DNA of 64,000 nt from Gordonia asplenii (GCF_012933505.1 NZ_JABBNB010000010.1:62001-126000); one strand, 5' to 3'. Shown: positions 9,573 to 18,905, counted from the first letter of the stretch. A program made the numbers and translations. Notes: a model not told the origin generated them from the sequence alone.

Positions 9573-10088
9573 GCCTGCCCCGCGCGAGCGGGGATGATCC
9601 CTTCGCGGTCCACACCTGCGGATCGTCACCGCCGCCTGCCCCGCGCGAGCGGGGACGATCCCTCGTCGATGACGAACGGGTCGCAGTCCTCTTGGTCTGC
9701 CCCGCGCGAGCGGGGATGATCCTTCATCCTGGACGGTGGTGTAGTCGGCGCCGTCGTCCGCCCCGCGCGAGCGGGGATGATCCCGAATTGTGTGTACAGG
9801 CAACGGGTTTGAGGGTGTCCGCCCCGCGCGAGCGGGGATGATCCATTGCTGCGGTCGTCGACGACGACCCACTCGGAGTCCGCCCCGCGCGAGCGGGGTT
9901 GATCCCAAGCCGGCCGGCAACCGGGCACGGCTCATCCGGTCCGCCCCGCGCGAGCGGGGATGATCCCTGTAGCGTCAGTCTTCCTACTAATAGAGAGTGC
10001 GCGCCCCGCGCGAGCAGGGATGATCCCAGGAGTATGGCCAGGAATCGCCAACATGAGTAGTTCAACCCCGCGCGAGCGGGGATGATGC
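9573..10088 (+). CRISPR. CRISPR array 2, same repeat family, 9 repeats
   Basis: Repeats start at 9573, 9634, 9695, 9756, 9817, 9878, 9939, about 9999 and about 10060, with a 61-bp period and 32-bp spacers. The first two repeats begin GCCTGCCCC and the third GTCTGCCCC; from the fourth the consensus GTCCGCCCC is kept. The last two are diverged (GCGCGCCCC, and a final copy beginning GTTCAACCCC and ending GATGATGCC). Orientation is the same as array 1, with the leader on the left and decayed repeats on the right. The spacers differ from those in array 1 as far as I compared them. Confidence 0.97.
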
Positions 10089-10712
10089 CACGCCCTCTTG
10101 TCTTCAACGACTTCCGGGTCGTGCGCCCGCACGAACCAGTCATGGTCCTACACGTGAGTGCCGCAGCTACCAGCCGCGATGCAGCTATTCGACGTCGGGG
10201 CCTTCGGTTCACTGCTCGCATCAGCGAATACATCGGCGGTGTGCACGGAGAGCTGGCTCGGGCCGTCGAGTCGAGACGGTCCGGAGCAGCGGAAGGCGCG
10301 ATCCTAGAGCCCTACGGCCATCTGGCCACAATATTGCCTCCGTGTCCCCACGTCCTCGCCCGGCGTGAGTGGCAGTGTTGCTGGACCGCCACGGCGTGAT
10401 CGCACGTACGTGAGTGTCTACCCACCACTCGTCGACACTCTCACTCACTGTCCGAGGGCTCGGATAATGAGTCGGCCACCATCTGGTTCGCCCGCGGGCT
10501 GCGAGCAATCACATGGCCTGGATCCGCACCCGGTCCGCTAGCTAGGCCGGGTTCTCAAACCCCGCCGCGTGAACGGGACTGAAGCGGAATCCACTTTCAC
10601 AGGCCCGCTCCTTGGGGCTTCTTCAGTGACATTTCACACGCAACTTAACGCTGACGTGTAGCGGTGGGTCAGTAGCAACTTTTTCCTAGCTATTCTGCTG
10701 TTAGTAGTCGCA
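10089..10712. other. Gene-free stretch upstream of the cas operon
   Basis: I see no convincing gene in these ~620 bases. The last 100 bases are less GC-rich than their surroundings (AACTTTTTCCTAGCTATTC near 10677-10695) and are the likely promoter region of the cas6e operon. The ORFs crossing this stretch have no recognisable protein features. Confidence 0.4.
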
Positions 10713-11378
10713 ATGAACTCAATTCACCAACCACTACACCAGCTGACCGCCAACGTCAGCCCCTACGTTCGCGACATGCTCGTGGAAAACCGGGAACGCG
10801 CCCACAGTCACGTCATGTCTGCGTTTCAGCGCGCCATCAGTGACGAGTCGCCGCGATCCGAGCTCGGCATCCTCTGGTACTTGGATCCCGCGGCAGCGCT
10901 CCTGACCGTCCGGTCACGGGTGCCGACGCTACGTTCCAGCCTGCTCGGAGACGTCCGGAGCGTCTGCGATGTTTCTGCACCTTCCGTGGGATCGGAGGTG
11001 CAGGTGAGATTGTTCTGCAATATCCAGAAGACACCATCGCCGCATGTACCTCCGGAGTTGCACCGGGCCGTCAAGGCACAGACGGGCAAGGCGTACCGAT
11101 CGCGGCTGGTAATCGTGCCCGACGCCGAACGCGCAGACTGGGCCGTTCGCCGCCTCCAACGCGCCGGGCTTGTTGCTGATCCAGCCGCCGTCACGGTCGG
11201 CCGCATCAGCTCGGCCAGGTTGGGCCGACGCGGCCAAAGTATCCCCGCAGCAGAACTCACGGCTCGCGCCACAGTCCACGACTCCGCCCTGCTCACCGAA
11301 GCCATCGGCAACGGCGTCGGCAAGGGCAAAAACTACGGGCTCGGCCTGCTCCGTCTTGATTCCGTCGAACTTCACTGA
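10713..11378 (+). CDS. cas6e: Type I-E CRISPR pre-crRNA endonuclease Cas6e (Cse3/CasE)
   Basis: This 221-residue protein opens the cas operon. It has the Cas6e layout: an N-terminal RAMP fold with AHSHVMSAFQ (His31 and His33 are candidates for the catalytic histidine), LGILWYLD near residue 52, VRLFCNIQKTP in the middle, and the C-terminal glycine-rich loop GVGKGKNYGLGLLRL at about residues 201-215. Family members cleave I-E repeats at the base of the hairpin, and the repeats in this window have the I-E form, so enzyme and substrate agree. It is 38 bases upstream of csb1 on the same strand. In a standard I-E locus this gene would sit with cse1, cse2, cas7e and cas5e, none of which is present. 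The start has only a weak ribosome-binding site. Confidence 0.82.
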   Translation: MNSIHQPLHQLTANVSPYVRDMLVENRERAHSHVMSAFQRAISDESPRSELGILWYLDPAAALLTVRSRVPTLRSSLLGDVRSVCDVSAPSVGSEVQVRLFCNIQKTPSPHVPPELHRAVKAQTGKAYRSRLVIVPDAERADWAVRRLQRAGLVADPAAVTVGRISSARLGRRGQSIPAAELTARATVHDSALLTEAIGNGVGKGKNYGLGLLRLDSVELH

Positions 11379-11416
11379 AGTCATCACGATTTCGCCACTG
11401 TCGAAAGGACCCTGCC

Positions 11417-12679
11417 ATGCCATCTGACCTGAAAAAGACCGTGTATCGACATGTCACCAACTCAGACACCGCTGGGCTGGTGATCGAGACCGAACTGATC
11501 CCTCTCGGGGGACGCAACGTCGCCGTGGCGCCCCCCACTTATGCGGGGGCAGAGCGCGACCGGAACAAGGGGCCGCAGTTCGCTGAGACCGCGCAAGCGT
11601 TCGTCCCCTCCAAGGATGGGCGGGGCTGGTACCGCGAGATCCGCCGCGATGGCGAGGACCCCGTCTTGGCGCGGCGCGTCCTCATCGACAGCGTGGCGTC
11701 GCAGAGTGGCCGCGCGGAGTCCGCGCTATGGGAAATCCAAGAACAGCTGGGGCTGGAGTTGCCCGGCATCACGATCACCGGGTCGTACAGCGGCGAGCCG
11801 GCGAGCGAATTGGAACGCCAGACGGCCGACGCGCTCAACACCACGATCTCCACCTGGACCGCACCCCACCGTCAGGCCGACGCCTGGATCCGGTTCGCGG
11901 AGACCGCGGACGGCGAGCAAGTGTGGCAACAAGACGTCCCAGATTCGGTGAAGCGTCTGATCACCTCCACCAGCGCCGCTACGGGCGAGCGCCTCTACAG
12001 CAACTTCCCGAACTCAGCCCTCTACGGGTACTGGTTGTCGTCGGGAACGGCGTCGCGCCACAAGCTGCCGCGCGCCTATTCGTCAGAGATCGTCGGCTTC
12101 GGCGTCCGGCCGGTCATCACCGGAACCACCAAGCTCGACGCCGGTGGTGGCGCCTCCGAGAAGTCCAAGGTCAAGATCGGCACCGACGGGAAGTTGAGCA
12201 TCGGGTCAGGCAATAAGCCGTCGAGCGCCGGGTTCGGCCAGGTACCCAGCCAGCCGGTCACTACCGGCTACCTCTGTGAGCTGATCCTTCAGCAGGCAAG
12301 TCTCTCTTTGACGATGCTCCGTTCCCTCACCTTCCAAGACCAGAAAGTCAAGGACGCTGCGCTGACCGTGCTCACTCTGCTCGGCATGACGGGACATCAC
12401 CTCGCCGGCCAGGACGGCTTCCTCCGCAGCAGCTGTTCGTTGGTTCCGATCACGGACCGGTGGGGTTGGATACGTCGGGGTGATCTGCACCCCGAGCCGC
12501 TCGACGTAACGGGATTCGATGAGTTGAGGGACGCGCTGCTAGAAGCTATCCGGGATGCCGAGGCCCTCGGCCTGTCGTTCGCCGAGCCCGTCCAGCTGCG
12601 GTTCTCCGAGGCCGAGCGCGATCTGATCGAGGAGCGGGTCAGGCTGGAATCTGCCAAGCAGAGCACGGAGGGCGAGTGA
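11417..12679 (+). CDS. csb1: Type I-G (I-U) Cas7 protein Csb1
   Basis: This 420-residue protein is the second gene of the cas operon, with AAAGGA upstream of ATG 11417. Features that match Csb1 (GSU0053-type Cas7) include RVLIDSVASQSGRAESALWE near residue 95, ERLYSNFPNSALYGYWLSSG in the centre, the stretch SEIVGFGVRPVITGTTKLD, and a C-terminal region ending in LRFSEAERDLIEERVRLESA. In type I-G systems Csb1 forms the backbone that coats the crRNA spacer. Its stop overlaps the GTG start of csb2 (GTGA), so the two are coupled. The family was recognised from sequence character and order; an HMM search would settle it. Confidence 0.82.
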   Translation: MPSDLKKTVYRHVTNSDTAGLVIETELIPLGGRNVAVAPPTYAGAERDRNKGPQFAETAQAFVPSKDGRGWYREIRRDGEDPVLARRVLIDSVASQSGRAESALWEIQEQLGLELPGITITGSYSGEPASELERQTADALNTTISTWTAPHRQADAWIRFAETADGEQVWQQDVPDSVKRLITSTSAATGERLYSNFPNSALYGYWLSSGTASRHKLPRAYSSEIVGFGVRPVITGTTKLDAGGGASEKSKVKIGTDGKLSIGSGNKPSSAGFGQVPSQPVTTGYLCELILQQASLSLTMLRSLTFQDQKVKDAALTVLTLLGMTGHHLAGQDGFLRSSCSLVPITDRWGWIRRGDLHPEPLDVTGFDELRDALLEAIRDAEALGLSFAEPVQLRFSEAERDLIEERVRLESAKQSTEGE

Positions 12680-14016
12680 GCATCGTCGTCCGGGTCACTC
12701 TGCTCCGGGCCACGTACCACGGCCTGGCGCGCGATGAACGCGTGCAGTGGCCGCCGGACCCGGTCCGCCTACTCGGTGCTCTCAAGAGCGGGGTCCATGC
12801 GCTGGACGGTTCCCCCTCGTCGGCGACCGCGCACAGCGCCCTGAACCGCCTGGTCGAAGCATCACCGCCGACGATCAGAACTCCGCGCCACGTCCGGCTC
12901 GAACATCCCGACACCTACACCGACCGCACCGGCCTGCCGCTCAGGCTTTCCTCCAAGTACGAGGAACAGCCTGCGCGACTGCTGACACTGGCGCCCTTCG
13001 GCATGGATTCGTCGAATCGGGTTACAAAGCGACGCGACGGCGTCGCACTGGCCGGTCACGTCCTCGACTTCGAGATCGACGTCGACATGCCACCGAACGA
13101 GGTGTCTGCGCTGGATGCGGCAGCACGTCATATCCCCTACTTCGGGCGATCCGAGGACGCGGCCATGGTTGAGGTACAGCAGCAGGCGAGGGAGACGACC
13201 GACGACGACCTGGTGGCGTGGTATCCGTCCGACGATCCCGACGGCAACTCCCGCGGGTGGCAGCCCAACACTCTCGAGTGGATGGACGAGAACTACCTGC
13301 GGGTGTTCTCGGATGACCCGGTGGTGTCGTCACTCCCCTCCTTGCCTCCCACCGGATACGTCCGTCCGCTGACCTACAGCACGGACGCTCCACTCGCCAT
13401 CCAGCCCGCCGCGACCGCACTGATCGTCCTCCCGCTGCGCGTCTCGACCGACCAATACCGGACACCGCGACTCTTGGGCCGATTGCACGAGCACAAGCTC
13501 ATGCCCTCAGGATGGAAGCCCCTCCCGCTGACTGCCAGTTTCCACCAGAACTCCGACGGCCGACTGGTCGGCCTGGGTTTCTACCCCAGCGACGACGCCG
13601 ACACGACCGAACCCCCTGCCCAGTGGCTTCCGAAACTCCATGAGAAACTCAGCGGGGACCAAGCACAGCAGCGGCAATTGGCATCGCTGCTCCCCGAGAC
13701 CTGGACCGGCCCGGCCCGACGCTGGACGTCGACAACACCCCTCCGCGGATTTCCGCAGCTGATGATCCTCGAGGACGCGCTGAGGCGGGAAGCGGAACAA
13801 CGTTTCGGTCTCGATGTCGAAATCATCGAGGCCTCGACGCACGCACGGACCCGCCGCGAGCACCGGTGGGCCAACTCCACCTATACCGACGGGTTCGGAT
13901 TGTGGTGGGTCACTTTGGAATTCACCCAGCCGCTCACGGGTCCCCTCCAGTTGGGGGCCAGCACCAAACACGGGTTTGGAGCGTTCCTACCGAAGACACA
14001 AGGGGGACAGTCATGA
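12676..14016 (+). CDS. csb2: Type I-G (I-U) Cas5 protein Csb2
   Basis: The 446-residue product starts at GTG 12676, overlapping the csb1 stop. The N-terminal region RVTLLRATYHGLARDERVQW followed by PPDPVRLLGALKSG (residues 26-39) is the hallmark of Csb2/GSU0054 proteins, and the C-terminus GPLQLGASTKHGFGAFLP is the glycine-rich end seen in RAMP proteins. Csb2 is the Cas5-type subunit and in type I-G usually also carries a Cas6-like half that processes crRNA. Here a separate Cas6e is encoded in the same operon, so the Cas6-like half may be redundant or non-catalytic. The stop overlaps the cas3 start (ATGA). Confidence 0.83.
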   Translation: MSIVVRVTLLRATYHGLARDERVQWPPDPVRLLGALKSGVHALDGSPSSATAHSALNRLVEASPPTIRTPRHVRLEHPDTYTDRTGLPLRLSSKYEEQPARLLTLAPFGMDSSNRVTKRRDGVALAGHVLDFEIDVDMPPNEVSALDAAARHIPYFGRSEDAAMVEVQQQARETTDDDLVAWYPSDDPDGNSRGWQPNTLEWMDENYLRVFSDDPVVSSLPSLPPTGYVRPLTYSTDAPLAIQPAATALIVLPLRVSTDQYRTPRLLGRLHEHKLMPSGWKPLPLTASFHQNSDGRLVGLGFYPSDDADTTEPPAQWLPKLHEKLSGDQAQQRQLASLLPETWTGPARRWTSTTPLRGFPQLMILEDALRREAEQRFGLDVEIIEASTHARTRREHRWANSTYTDGFGLWWVTLEFTQPLTGPLQLGASTKHGFGAFLPKTQGGQS

Positions 14017-17000
14017 CCTTTCCTTCGTTCCCCGAGTTCTTCAAGGCCGCCAACGGCCACGATCCGTACGTATGGCAGCAAAGGCTCGCCGACCATCTGC
14101 GAGAGCACGGCCGATGGCCGTGGCATGTAGACGTCCCCACTGGTCTCGGCAAGACCTCCTGCATCGACATCGCCGTCTACGAACTGGCCCGCCAAGTGCA
14201 TGACGGCGACCGCCGCACGGCACCACAGCGCATCTTCCACGTGGTGGATCGCCGCACCATCATCGACAGCGCCGTCGATCACTCCTCGAAGCTCGCACAG
14301 CAGATCAACCAAGCGACGTCGGGGCCCTCGGCCGCGATACGGACAGCTCTATCGAGGCTCACGCCGGAGGGCTCGGCCGAGGTCATCCACGTGGTCGGCA
14401 TCCACGGCGAGCGTCCGGATGATCGCCAGTGGATGCAACGTGCCACGGGATGCACGATCGCCTCTATGACCAGTCACCAGTTCGTCTCGCGTCTGCTTCT
14501 GCGCGGCCACGGAGTGTCTCCTGGGAACCGGCCCGTCGCCGCGGCTCTGTGCGCAATCGATCGGTTAGTACTATTCGACGAACCTCACTTGTCGACGCAG
14601 GCCGTCCACACCATCCTCGCCACAGAACGGCTGCAGGGCCGCGCCGTGGAGGAGCTGGGGCTTCCCCGCTCTTCCACCGTGCTGCTCGGCGCCACGGTTC
14701 CCTCCTATCTCACTGCGTTGGGAGACGATTCGATCTGGGTGGAGATCGACCGTGAACGAGAAGGAGCAAAGGAGCGTCTCCGCGCATTACGGCCCGTCAC
14801 CGCGGACTGGGCGGCCGGCACCGACTCGGCCACCTCCAAAGCCCTGGTAGACGCGGCGCGCCGGATGGTGGAATCCGGTGCCAACAGGACCGTGGTCTTC
14901 GCCAACACCGTGGGGATGGCGCAGGAAGTCCATAGCGCGCTCGTCGGCAAACTCAATTCGTCCAAGTCACCGATTCCGGTGCGGCTGGTGACCTCCCGCT
15001 TCCGGCCGCGGGACAAGCCGAAGAAGAAGGACCTCGAAGAACCGGGAGTGATCGTCGCGACACAGACCCTGGAGGTCGGCGTCGATACGAGCTTCGACGC
15101 GCTCGTCACCGAACTGTGTCCGTGGAGCTCCCTGCTGCAGCGCCTCGGAAGGTTCAACAGGTATGGAGAGTTCAACGCGGACAAGACCTTCGAACGTAGG
15201 CCTGCCGTGGTCGTCGCGGGATGGGATGCCGTCCGCGATGAGCCCTCACCGCGCAAGGCGTCGGTGAGTGTCTACGGCACGGCGCAGCTGGACGCCTGTG
15301 CTCGTTCACTCCGGGGTCTGATGGGCGCGAACGACGGGGGCGTCGTCAACTTGAGTCCGGCCGGACTAGCGGGCGTCGACCAGAGCAAGTTGGAACCAGA
15401 GCAACCCCGCGTGGGCACCCTGACCTCCGCCATGCTGCCGCTCATCGCACAGACAAGACCGACGCCGGAAGCGGACATTCCCGTCGATGCCCTGATCTCG
15501 GGACCCGACACGAACGCCTCAGCCGAGGTCGAAGTCGCTTGGAGAGACAACTTAGACGTCTTCGACGTCCACGATGTCACTCTGCGGGTGTCTCCCACCG
15601 AAGTCGTCTCCATCCCGCGAAACGCATGGGCGGCCTTTCTCGCCGCAGACAAGAAGCCGACAGAGAACCTGCACGACATCGAGGCCGCACCGGAACCGCA
15701 GAGCCCCGCGCCAGACGTCAAGCGCCTTGACCTGTATCGGGTCTGGGATCCTGCGGACGGGACGTGGGTGATCCCCTCGGAGCGCCAGCTTGTCCGTTCC
15801 GATCGTGTGGTCATGAGCTCCACGCTGGGGGGTTACGCGCCCGAGCTCGGCTGGACGGGCTCGCATACCGAGGTGAAGGGGCTGGATATCTCCGGGGAAG
15901 CCGCGCAGGAAGATCTCGATCGGCTGTTCTACGGCGGCCGGCCCGTGGACCTGATCCTTCGCCGCGAAGACCTCGACACGAATGCCTCTGGCGCAGTTGA
16001 GAAACTCGTCGAGGCCTTCAACGACGCTCACGAGGAGCTGTCCAGAGGCGTCCCGTGGAAGGATATCGACGACGCCGCCGTCATCAAGGCTTCAGAAGCC
16101 TACGTCGAATCACTGATCTCGACGCCTACCACCGATGATGTGGTCCCCGAACGAGCACAAGCCCCCACGCCGCAGCCGAAGGCGACCGTCGTGGGCCTCA
16201 TCCCCGACACCGTGATCGTTCGCGTCAAGGTGACACTGACCCACAGCAGCGACCGAGTGCCACTCGACGAGCACCAGGCGCAGGTCGGCGCCTGGGCCAG
16301 CGCCGATGCAACCGCGGCGGGGCTCAACTCTGAATTGATCGGAGAGGTCGCGTACGCCGGGGCACACCACGACGACGGCAAATCGTATGAAGTGTTCCAG
16401 GATTACCTCGGCGGTGACCAGACGACCCTGCTGGCCAAATCGGGCAGACCGGCCGAGCTCCCCTGGGTGGACCGACGACGGCGGGCGGAGGTCGGTCTGC
16501 CGAACGGCTGGCGGCACGAGATGGAATCGGTACGCCGGATCCCGCAGGCGTCTGCGTTGGTTCGGCATCTCGTCGGCTCGCATCACGGATGGTTCCGACC
16601 GGTGGCGCCGCCGACTCCGTACGCCGCGGGCCACGACGGGTATCCCCTGCCCGTTGCCCACGGGGACGACTTCGACCAGCTCAACGCTCGCTTCGGCGTC
16701 TGGGGACTGGCGTATCTGGAGTCGCTGGTGAGAATGGCCGACTGGCGTGCCTCTGCCCATCCGCAGAAGTGCTCCGATGTGCAGGCGCTGCCTGAGGTCG
16801 CTCCGCGCGTATCGCCGACTGACCCGTCGCCGGTCTCGCGGACTGCCCATTCATTTCCCGGATTGCATACCCATCCGATGACAGGCTGGTTCGCGGCCGT
16901 CGGGCTGCTCGCAGCGGCAGCACGCACCGATCCCGGAGCTCGTCTGCGCTGGGAGCCGTTATCCTCGGACGCGACCGAAACACCGTTGGTCCCGGTACTG

Positions 17001-17738
17001 ACGACTTCCGAGCAACCAGAGCAGCTGGTCCGACGGATCATCGAGTCGGCATCGTGGCGATCGGCCCGGGAACTTACCGACGGTGTGTTGGCCGGCGGGG
17101 GCCTCAAGATCAAAGGACAGAAGGTGGGACCGGCCTCGGCCTTGCACGGCTTGCTGGAGTCCGCCGAGGAGCAACAAGAATGGTTGCTGTCGGGACTTCT
17201 CAACGACTTGGCACCCGCTGAGGCGTCGTCGAAGATCCCGCTCGCCATCGCTCCCTTCGCCAACAACGCCACGTACCTGGGTATTGCCTTCGAGCGCGTT
17301 GATCGAGGGAAGATGTCTGCTCGTTCCGCCGACGAGGCACTTGAGGCCCTTACGACGACCTCGGCAGGGTTCTCACACACCAAGTGCGACGGCGGAATGG
17401 ATCGAAACTTGGCTGAGACACCGGGCGTGAACGGTCTCGGCGATCCCGTCACCCGTCTCAGTCGGTCCGCACTGGCGCCGCTGGCGCTGTATGGGATGGC
17501 GAGCCTTGGCGCGGGACCCGTGCGAGGCATTGGAGTGGTGACGGCAGGTGACGTCGCGCTGCCTCTGCCAATCGCCGAGCACACATTTCCCCAGTTGCGT
17601 GCCCTGACCTATCTGGGTAGCGGCCGGCGTCGGTGGCCGTGGGCGTCAGCAGGACTCGAATGGATCTACGCGGCCGAGAAACAACCCCTCACCGCCTATG
17701 AGGCGGTCTGGAATGGACGGGCAACCTTGCGTAGCTGA
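14013..17738 (+). CDS. cas3: Type I-G Cas3 helicase-nuclease with fused C-terminal Cas8-like (Csx17/Csb3-like) region
   Basis: The 1241-residue protein starts at ATG 14013, with AGGGGGAC upstream and an ATGA overlap with csb2. The helicase part comes first: Walker A VPTGLGKTS (residues 41-49), DEPH box (LVLFDEPHLS, 189-192), motif III-like GATVP (226-230) and motif VI QRLGRFNRYG (376-385). The HD nuclease follows the helicase, as in I-G Cas3, with HSSDRVPLDEHQAQVGAWA near 743 and AHHDDGKSYEVF near 783. From about residue 950 a further domain begins HTHPMTGWFAAVGLLAAAAR and runs to the end (ALAPLALYGMASLG and GSGRRRWPWASAGLEWIY are near its end); its opening resembles Csx17/Csb3 large-subunit proteins. 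This part is absent from a minimal Cas3, and no separate cas8 exists here. Confidence 0.82.
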   Translation: MTFPSFPEFFKAANGHDPYVWQQRLADHLREHGRWPWHVDVPTGLGKTSCIDIAVYELARQVHDGDRRTAPQRIFHVVDRRTIIDSAVDHSSKLAQQINQATSGPSAAIRTALSRLTPEGSAEVIHVVGIHGERPDDRQWMQRATGCTIASMTSHQFVSRLLLRGHGVSPGNRPVAAALCAIDRLVLFDEPHLSTQAVHTILATERLQGRAVEELGLPRSSTVLLGATVPSYLTALGDDSIWVEIDREREGAKERLRALRPVTADWAAGTDSATSKALVDAARRMVESGANRTVVFANTVGMAQEVHSALVGKLNSSKSPIPVRLVTSRFRPRDKPKKKDLEEPGVIVATQTLEVGVDTSFDALVTELCPWSSLLQRLGRFNRYGEFNADKTFERRPAVVVAGWDAVRDEPSPRKASVSVYGTAQLDACARSLRGLMGANDGGVVNLSPAGLAGVDQSKLEPEQPRVGTLTSAMLPLIAQTRPTPEADIPVDALISGPDTNASAEVEVAWRDNLDVFDVHDVTLRVSPTEVVSIPRNAWAAFLAADKKPTENLHDIEAAPEPQSPAPDVKRLDLYRVWDPADGTWVIPSERQLVRSDRVVMSSTLGGYAPELGWTGSHTEVKGLDISGEAAQEDLDRLFYGGRPVDLILRREDLDTNASGAVEKLVEAFNDAHEELSRGVPWKDIDDAAVIKASEAYVESLISTPTTDDVVPERAQAPTPQPKATVVGLIPDTVIVRVKVTLTHSSDRVPLDEHQAQVGAWASADATAAGLNSELIGEVAYAGAHHDDGKSYEVFQDYLGGDQTTLLAKSGRPAELPWVDRRRRAEVGLPNGWRHEMESVRRIPQASALVRHLVGSHHGWFRPVAPPTPYAAGHDGYPLPVAHGDDFDQLNARFGVWGLAYLESLVRMADWRASAHPQKCSDVQALPEVAPRVSPTDPSPVSRTAHSFPGLHTHPMTGWFAAVGLLAAAARTDPGARLRWEPLSSDATETPLVPVLTTSEQPEQLVRRIIESASWRSARELTDGVLAGGGLKIKGQKVGPASALHGLLESAEEQQEWLLSGLLNDLAPAEASSKIPLAIAPFANNATYLGIAFERVDRGKMSARSADEALEALTTTSAGFSHTKCDGGMDRNLAETPGVNGLGDPVTRLSRSALAPLALYGMASLGAGPVRGIGVVTAGDVALPLPIAEHTFPQLRALTYLGSGRRRWPWASAGLEWIYAAEKQPLTAYEAVWNGRATLRS

Positions 17739-17921
17739 ATCTCACGGCTCGATGCCGCGGAACAACCAACAGGGACACGTCTCGTGTCGGCCAAGGCGGA
17801 GTGTGGCACCGTCGGGCATTTGACCGAAGCAGACGTTGCTCGACTTCACCGTGCCAACCCATCGAGAGTGGCGGCCTGATCGGCAATGAGTGGACCGCCA
17901 CCAAGGGTAGTCGAGCTGCGG

Positions 17922-18551
17922 TCAGCTCACGAGGCACAACGGTGTGTAGTCGCTGCGTCCGCCCGTCGTCGGGGATACGAGGAATAGGCACGGGTTGAAG
18001 CCGAGTTTCTCCACCTCGCTGCGCAGCCGCAGAAGCTGGGCCGTGGAGATCACCCGATCCCGGCTCAGAGCGAAGCCGGACAGGCGCGTGGGGTCGCCGA
18101 CGATCGCGTACTGATAGGCCCTGCCGGGACGCTCGTCGTCGGCGACCCAGGCGACAATGTAATTGGGGTGATTCTGCGGATCGATGGTGTTCGGCACTCC
18201 GGGAAAGCTGACGACGAATTGGGCTCCGGTCTTCTTGTCGGCCAGGTCGGCGCGGCCGACGACACCGTCGGGCATCCCGGTCGGCGAGATGCATCGGTTG
18301 TCGACTTTGATGGTGGTCGCGCTGATCAGCGAGTACGTGGCGTGCGTGTCGCGCGCGCAGCGGATGCTGTAGAAGCCGGGTATCGCTGCCTGCTGCCACC
18401 AAGTTCCCAGGTAACGTGCCGTATCCAGCGATGGCACCGGCGTCAGCGCGCCGCCGGGTGCTGCCTGAGCGGGACCACCGACGGCGGTGGTCAATGCGAC
18501 TGCGGCGGCGACGGTTGCCAATACGGTGCGGATCGTCGTGCGCGAGAACAT
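17922..18551 (-). CDS. Secreted lipocalin family protein
   Basis: The open frame extends upstream to 18665, but ATG 18551 (MFSRTTIRTVLATVAAAVA) is chosen because it has GGAAGGA just upstream and begins a signal peptide ending at AQA-AP. The mature part starts with PVPSLDTARYLGTWWQQAAI, the lipocalin GxW motif, and contains CARDTHATYSLISATTIKVD and a C-terminal YTPLCLVS that could pair with an earlier Cys. The length of ~209 residues suits a Blc-type outer lipocalin. It is convergent with the cas operon and appears unrelated to it. The ligand cannot be told from sequence. Confidence 0.75.
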   Translation of the reverse strand: MFSRTTIRTVLATVAAAVALTTAVGGPAQAAPGGALTPVPSLDTARYLGTWWQQAAIPGFYSIRCARDTHATYSLISATTIKVDNRCISPTGMPDGVVGRADLADKKTGAQFVVSFPGVPNTIDPQNHPNYIVAWVADDERPGRAYQYAIVGDPTRLSGFALSRDRVISTAQLLRLRSEVEKLGFNPCLFLVSPTTGGRSDYTPLCLVS

Positions 18552-18905
18552 GAGTGTCCTTCCGGTCGTGTCTGCAAGTCTCCGCATAGTGCTTCGGAGC
18601 CACGACACGAGCGGATAGGTCGCTGACTGGTCTATGCAAGCGCCAGCTCTGGTTAGCGCCGTCAATAATTCGAGTCAGCTCGCGACTCAATCACCCCCGT
18701 ATGCTCCGCGACGACGTCCCGTGTCCACTCGCCGCCGCGTCAGTCTGTTGCCCGGGAACGACGGGCGGTCAGAAATAGTGTCTGACCTGTGTTCTGTCGA
18801 GTGAGCCAACAGGGCAACTATCGAGCCTCCTCGTCTAGCGTCATCGGATGCTTCGGTCGTAGCCGTCGCGCCTCGCGCGTGAGCTCCGGACGTATGCTAG
18901 TCACC

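Noticed and set aside
9564..10132. Similar frames across array 2
   Set aside because: Same cause: repeat translation.
10221..10508. Minus-strand frame between array 2 and cas6e
   Set aside because: Arg/Pro-rich shadow-like composition and no start signal.
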